From assembly GCA_004151065.3 (NCBI GenBank), contig NWUY0303919910.1:1-12552 (forward strand): 12,552 nt of DNA, read 5' to 3'. Below the pieces are notes generated by a model. That model was not told the origin of the DNA. It searched no databases and saw nothing but the letters and a program-made list of their open reading frames with translations. The translations under genes and the position numbers were made by a program. Below, piece after piece: positions 9,312-12,552 of this stretch. The DNA is from Larix sibirica. Taxonomy: Eukaryota; Streptophyta; Pinopsida; Pinales; Pinaceae. Every line of letters begins with the position of its first letter. Position 1 is the first letter of the stretch.

Positions 9312-9870
9312 AAGAGAAACAAAAGAGAGAGTCTTATCCCCCTCCGTAAGATGAGGACACTTAGAAGAAGCAGTGCACTTCCCCTTCCTTGCCACTAGAG
9401 AAGGATCTTGAGGAAGAAGAAGAGATTGGTGACCTACCACCTTGTGGCTAGTTTTTGGGAACACAACCAATTGGGTCTTCCCACTGCAGCATCTTCTAGC
9501 AATTCAGACACATACCTGAGATGTAATAGGAACTATAGGAGTAGATGCAAGAGCAGGATATAGGGAAACAATAAGAGAAAATTCCCCATCAAGATAAAGT
9601 CGATGAAGCTACGACAATGTCATATCCGTAACAACCCCAAGAGCAAGGGTCAAGAGCTAAGTAGACAACCCATCATAAAACTGTAGAACCCATGAGTCCG
9701 AGAACACACTAGGAAGGCACGGCATAGACGATTCCTAATATCATCCAACATCTCAAGTCCAATATGTAGGTCTCCCAAGTATTCTAGAAATATAGCATCG
9801 ACCACCTCTGGAAAATTCAAATGGTTCTTCACATTTCATCAGGAACAACAATGGCGTAGACATCTGACAT
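9312..9870 (+). other. hydrophilic Q/E-rich middle of the 3' ORF
   Basis: Frame 2 encodes a low-complexity, hydrophilic stretch, including an acidic run LEKDLEEEEEIGDLPP at about 9395-9440 and many Gln codons from 9530 to 9660. Stops are dense here, and many are TAG between CAA/CAG codons, as expected if Gln-rich sequence lost CAG codons to TAG. It joins the globular block to the C-terminal helical region. No domain is recognised. Confidence 0.4.
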
Positions 9871-9874
9871 TGAC

Positions 9875-10879
9875 ATGAGCCACACAAAGGAATTGCATAA
9901 GCAGGCCGAGCAGGTATTCCAACGTAGAATCAAGCTGAACCTAGTGGCGATCACAAAAGTTGAGCCGATAGTCACTTCAGACACCCAACTGCTCCCTTAC
10001 AACAAGCTAAATATGAGCTTGGTTCCTATCCCCAAGTTGCAGCACTATGTATCCAATATTTTTGTAGATCTGGGTGATCACCATGCACAACTCAGCTACT
10101 AGTCTTACACTGTGCTAAATAAAGTCCATAGAGAAGAGCATCACACATACCATCAACTAGTAATTGAGGTATATAGAGCTTATAAGTTCCTTCCGGGCCC
10201 TATTCAGTCACCTCCAAATTCACTTCAACCTTCATATAAAATCATTCAGATCATCGATTTAGTCGCTTCCCTCCAGCAAGAAGTAATAGAACTCTAGGCA
10301 TAGATAAAGCTAGAGCCATCCTCGAAGGATATTGCATTGGCCTAGAGGATAGATGAGGTAGCGCAAAATCTAGAGCATACTAGGAAAGACATAGTGACCT
10401 TGGATGGGGTTGTTAGTTACAGCTTCAACATTTGGAATCATATACAGGATGCACCCGAGTTACAGCAAGTAGACCAACGCATTAGAAGCTAGGTGGTCAG
10501 CGCAAAGAAAAAGAGCATCGCACAGCTACCAATGTTTGCGAGGAAAAAAGTAAAGTCTGATATTAGTGCCATAAAAAGGAACATTTCAACTAGGTGGTTA
10601 GAGTAGCAGACCAACGTAGTAATAGTTTTTGAAGCACAAGAGAAAGAACAATGATACTTTGACAATATATCTGAGCTCCAGGTGAGGACTTCCCTATTCC
10701 TTCTTGTTGCAAAAGAGGCCAAGCCAGAAGTCGAACAAATTAAGCTTGAGGAGGTTGAAACCTTTAATGTGTGACTCAAAGAGATCACTGCTAATCTTGA
10801 GCCTATTTAGAACATTTTATAGGCCTTTGTCAATGACCTACGCACCCATCTTCCTTCTGTAACAGCTTTGGAGCCGTGA
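9875..10879 (+). other. C-terminal coiled-coil-like part of the 3' ORF
   Basis: Frame 2 from MSHTKELHKQAEQVFQRR to LRTHLPSVTALEP and TGA at 10877 is broken by about nine stops but otherwise continuous. From about 10300 it is rich in charged and hydrophobic residues at heptad-like spacing (IDEVAQNLEHTRKDIVTLDG; KPEVEQIKLEEVETFNV), consistent with a coiled coil that could mediate oligomerisation. This is composition-based inference. The region 9875-10297 has two longer open pieces separated by one TAG. Confidence 0.45.
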
Positions 10880-11047
10880 GCTGCGTGGCTTGGGATGAGC
10901 CACATCTTAGTGTTGGGGGCCTGCTGGTGCCCAATTTTTTATCAGTTATTGTGCATCGATCCAACCAATGCCAGAACTGGTGGTACCAAATAGAAATCAG
11001 TTATCAGTTGTGCACCAATAACAACTTTCAATTTTGTTACTCCAGCC

Positions 11048-11055
11048 TATATAAG
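11048..11055 (+). promoter_or_regulatory. TATA box of the plus-strand LTR
   Basis: TATATAAG, preceded by CAGCC, lies about 137 bases into the LTR-like sequence. This is a usual position for the U3 promoter of a plant LTR. Transcription would start about 30 bases downstream. No activity can be judged from sequence. Confidence 0.6.
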
Positions 11056-11153
11056 GTGCATTTTTGTAAAGAGTCGAGGTTATATGAAGGTTTTTGGGTT
11101 CATATGTATAGATCAAAGAGGATTTTCTTTGTAATTATTTAATGTTTTGAACT

Positions 11154-11182
11154 CTATTAGTCGCACAATATTGTGCTAATAG
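11154..11182 (+). other. imperfect 29-base hairpin in the LTR
   Basis: The left arm CTATTAG-TCG-CACAAT (11154-11169) pairs with the right arm ATTGTG-CTAATAG (11170-11182), giving 13 matched positions, a three-base bulge and no loop spacer. It lies about 100 bases downstream of the TATA box, so in the predicted transcript, just before an AT-rich AATGAATATA stretch that could serve in polyadenylation. A structural role in the R region is possible but unproven. Confidence 0.6.
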
Positions 11183-11331
11183 CAATGAATATATGTTGAT
11201 AAGATTGTGTGTCAATCATGAATTTGACAAGTATGGAACGTATAAGATATTGAGTTGAACCTCTGTAATGACAAGATGATATTTATTTTTTCTAAGTAAT
11301 ATAATTTTATTTATCTTCTCACATATATTCA

Positions 11332-11606
11332 GGATAAGTGGATGAGGATGGTTATGTAGACTACAGTATGGCGATATGGTTTCCTAGTGAGCTCAATGGA
11401 GGAGAAATTCCAACTCGTGGAATATTCTGAACATTCCTTGTTGGAGATTGAGATATTTGTTTTTGAATGCAACGTCATATTGCAAAATGGTTAAGCATAT
11501 TGTTGCAAAGGGGGCCAGGATTCTAATGAGGATATCGCCCCTTTGTCTATATATATGGAGGGAAATGGTACTTTTGTCTTGGAAAATATTAATAACAACA
11601 TGGATC
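11332..11606. other. unassigned sequence between the two LTRs
   Basis: No coding remnant is recognised. The stretch holds a purine-rich piece (AAAGGGGGCCAGG near 11507) and a TATA-like CTATATATATGG at about 11547-11558. It may be genomic flank of the plus-strand LTR, a continuation of that LTR, or part of a third repeat. Confidence 0.4.
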
Positions 11607-11982
11607 TGTTAGCTCCACGACACAACAAACATAATTATGCACAAGAAAAATACACTAGAATAGTAAAGAAAACCATAAAAGCAAGCACATGATAGACACC
11701 ATGTTTTATCCTAGAAACCATTAACTGGGAAAACCATTAGAATATCTTAATTATGTTCCTTGGCCTAATCCATCCAAGATAGGTCAAGTGTGTCTCTACT
11801 AGCACAGTTGTTCCCTCAAACATCAATTAGTTCTATACATATTACAATAGAGTACGACCAACCTCTTTATAGGATTTGATCACAATGATACCATGGGTGG
11901 ATCTCCTAATACCCTGGATGTATAAGAACATTAACCAATTTTAGTTAACTTGCTCTATGACTGAGTCAATATCAACCCAACA
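11607..11982 (-). mobile_element. minus-strand LTR, 3' LTR of a Ty1/copia-like retrotransposon
   Basis: Read on the minus strand this 376-base segment starts TGTTGGGTTG and ends GAGCTAACA, the short inverted TGTTrG/CyAACA ends typical of plant LTRs. A G-rich polypurine tract lies directly before its start, and a TATAAAG box lies about 112 bases inside. This combination fixes the orientation: the element body is to the right, outside the window, and this is its 3' LTR. The copia assignment rests on the look of the LTR start and the preceding AAGTCAAGTCTAAGGGG context; no pol motif is visible. The five plus-strand bases before it, GGATC (11602-11606), are the expected target-site duplication, untestable here. 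Confidence 0.75.
11865..11871 (-). promoter_or_regulatory. TATA box of the minus-strand LTR
   Basis: On the minus strand the sequence reads CCTATAAAGAGG. It sits about 112 bases into the LTR, in the position expected for its U3 promoter. Confidence 0.55.
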
Positions 11983-11992
11983 TTCCCCCCTT
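11983..11992 (-). other. polypurine tract of the minus-strand element
   Basis: On the minus strand AAGGGGGGAA directly abuts the TGTTGGG start of the LTR. The polypurine tract primes plus-strand DNA synthesis in LTR retrotransposons, and its adjacency to the LTR start defines the 3' LTR. Confidence 0.8.
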
Positions 11993-12552
11993 AGACTTGA
12001 CTTGGTAATGACACCTCACCCCACCCACCTAAAGTTAATTGACATTGAATATTGCATGATTCCCTCCCTTTAACACAAGGGTACAGATTCATTTTTTGGT
12101 ATTACATCCATATTCCCATTTACAATGATTACAACTCCATTAATGAAAAATTACTTTACAAAAATGGCTACTCATGCATATACCTTCTTATACAATAATA
12201 ACCAAGCACTCTTGAATTGAGTAATCTATTTATGTTTCTCAGTCAACTAATCAGTCGACTTGTATGCACAGTTTACCACTAACTTCACCATCTACTTCAG
12301 TCGATCTCTCTACACAATCGAATATAGACTCCACTATATTCTCTACTTGATTTGTCTTCATGTTGATCCAATTCTTTCCTTTTTTGTCGTTAGAATGTCA
12401 TCCTCGATCACATCTACATCTGCATAAGTAATCACAACATTTCTTAATAGATTCTAATCGTTAGCAACATAGGAGTCCCTATGAATCAATAACAACTATG
12501 TTTTGTAGTCAACCAGTCACCATCCTGTTAGGAACCTATGTCAACCCTTCTC
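11993..12552 (-). mobile_element. 3' internal part of the minus-strand retrotransposon
   Basis: By position this belongs to the body of the minus-strand element. No RNase H or other pol motif was found on the minus strand; the longest sensible piece reads NVVITYADVDVIEDDILTTK near 12390-12460 and is not recognised. The part may be the untranslated 3' region, or the element may be a non-coding (LARD-like) type. Confidence 0.45.

Larger units (their letters stand above)
7696..10879 (+). pseudogene. long unrecognised 3' ORF remnant between pol and the LTR
   Basis: A protein-like remnant of about 1,060 codons can be followed: frame 1 (about 7696-7938, basic, with RKPHERRGRRIEKERAY), frame 3 (7935 to about 8110), frame 2 (about 8108-8245, with PKEYTMTEVFLPK and GEMLGQVPFLKY), frame 1 (8245 to about 8940), frames 2 and 3 (about 8945-9311), then frame 2 to the TGA at 10877. 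None of the RT, protease or integrase motifs is present. It lies after pol on the same strand and stops 31 bases before an LTR-like start. Plant Ty3/gypsy groups such as Athila and Tat/Ogre can carry extra ORFs at this place, some called env-like, but I could not assign it to any of them. It could also be the main ORF of a separate non-autonomous element. Confidence 0.5.
10911..11331 (+). repeat. LTR-like sequence, probably the 3' LTR of the Ty3/gypsy element
   Basis: The sequence begins TGTTGGGGGCCTGCTGG. The exact start could be TG at 10911, or TG at 10922 with the G run as polypurine tract. It contains a TATA box, a downstream hairpin and an AT-rich tail, and a CA candidate end at about 11330-11331. 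It directly follows the 3' ORF stop. No primer-binding site resembling tRNA-Met complement follows the end, which favours a 3' over a 5' LTR. No partner LTR is inside the window, so the limits are approximate and the downstream end could lie further right. Confidence 0.55.

Noticed and set aside
10876-11142. 88-codon ORF overlapping the LTR start
   Set aside because: It crosses from the end of the 3' ORF (in a different frame) into the LTR and over the TATA box, so it is more likely a chance open frame.
11332-11360. Primer-binding site after the LTR at 11331, which would make it a 5' LTR
   Set aside because: The bases after 11331 do not resemble the complement of the initiator tRNA-Met 3' end or another familiar primer tRNA.
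1-12552. CRISPR array, rRNA, tRNA genes or bacterial operons
   Set aside because: No regularly spaced repeats, no conserved rRNA words and no tRNA cloverleaf were seen. The context is eukaryotic retrotransposon sequence.

Overview
This window reads as nuclear repeat DNA from a plant. It is AT-rich, contains no intact gene, and is occupied almost entirely by decayed LTR retrotransposons. The coding remnants show Ty3/gypsy features (CCHC zinc knuckles, retropepsin, RT with YFDD, RNase H, HHCC-DDE integrase, in that order). A second LTR has the layout of a plant Ty1/copia-like 3' end. The density and age of the repeats suggest a large-genome plant, possibly a gymnosperm, but the species cannot be fixed from the sequence.

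Positions 1-7200 hold the gag-pol region of one plus-strand Ty3/gypsy element whose 5' LTR lies outside the window. The reading frame hops between frames and carries many stops, but the domain order can be followed: a long Gag (1 to about 2505) ending in five CCHC-type zinc knuckles; a protease (about 3100-3400); a second gag-like domain lying between protease and RT (about 3449-4320); RT (4391-5510); RNase H (5516-5880); and integrase (about 5960-7200). Several catalytic positions are substituted (protease Asp, RT motif A Asp, integrase first Asp and Glu), so the element cannot encode working enzymes.

Positions 7201-7690 are a spacer with no recognisable product. From about 7696 to 10879 there is the remnant of a further long plus-strand reading frame of roughly 1,060 codons, which I do not recognise with confidence. 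It has a basic start, a well-preserved globular block (8245-8950), a hydrophilic Q/E-rich middle and a coiled-coil-like C-terminus. It ends 31 bases before an LTR-like sequence (about 10911-11331) with a TATA box and a hairpin. The simplest reading is one element larger than 11 kb in which an extra ORF sits between pol and the 3' LTR. The alternative is a separate non-autonomous element that has lost its 5' LTR.

Positions 11332-11606 are unassigned. At 11607-11982 there is a minus-strand LTR (TGTTGG...CTAACA ends, TATAAAG box) preceded on the minus strand by a G-rich polypurine tract. It is the 3' end of another retrotransposon whose body runs off the right edge of the window.

The genes do not work together as a living system. 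What remains is a fossil polyprotein, and the points of interest are its architecture (second gag-like domain, extra 3' ORF) and its pattern of decay.
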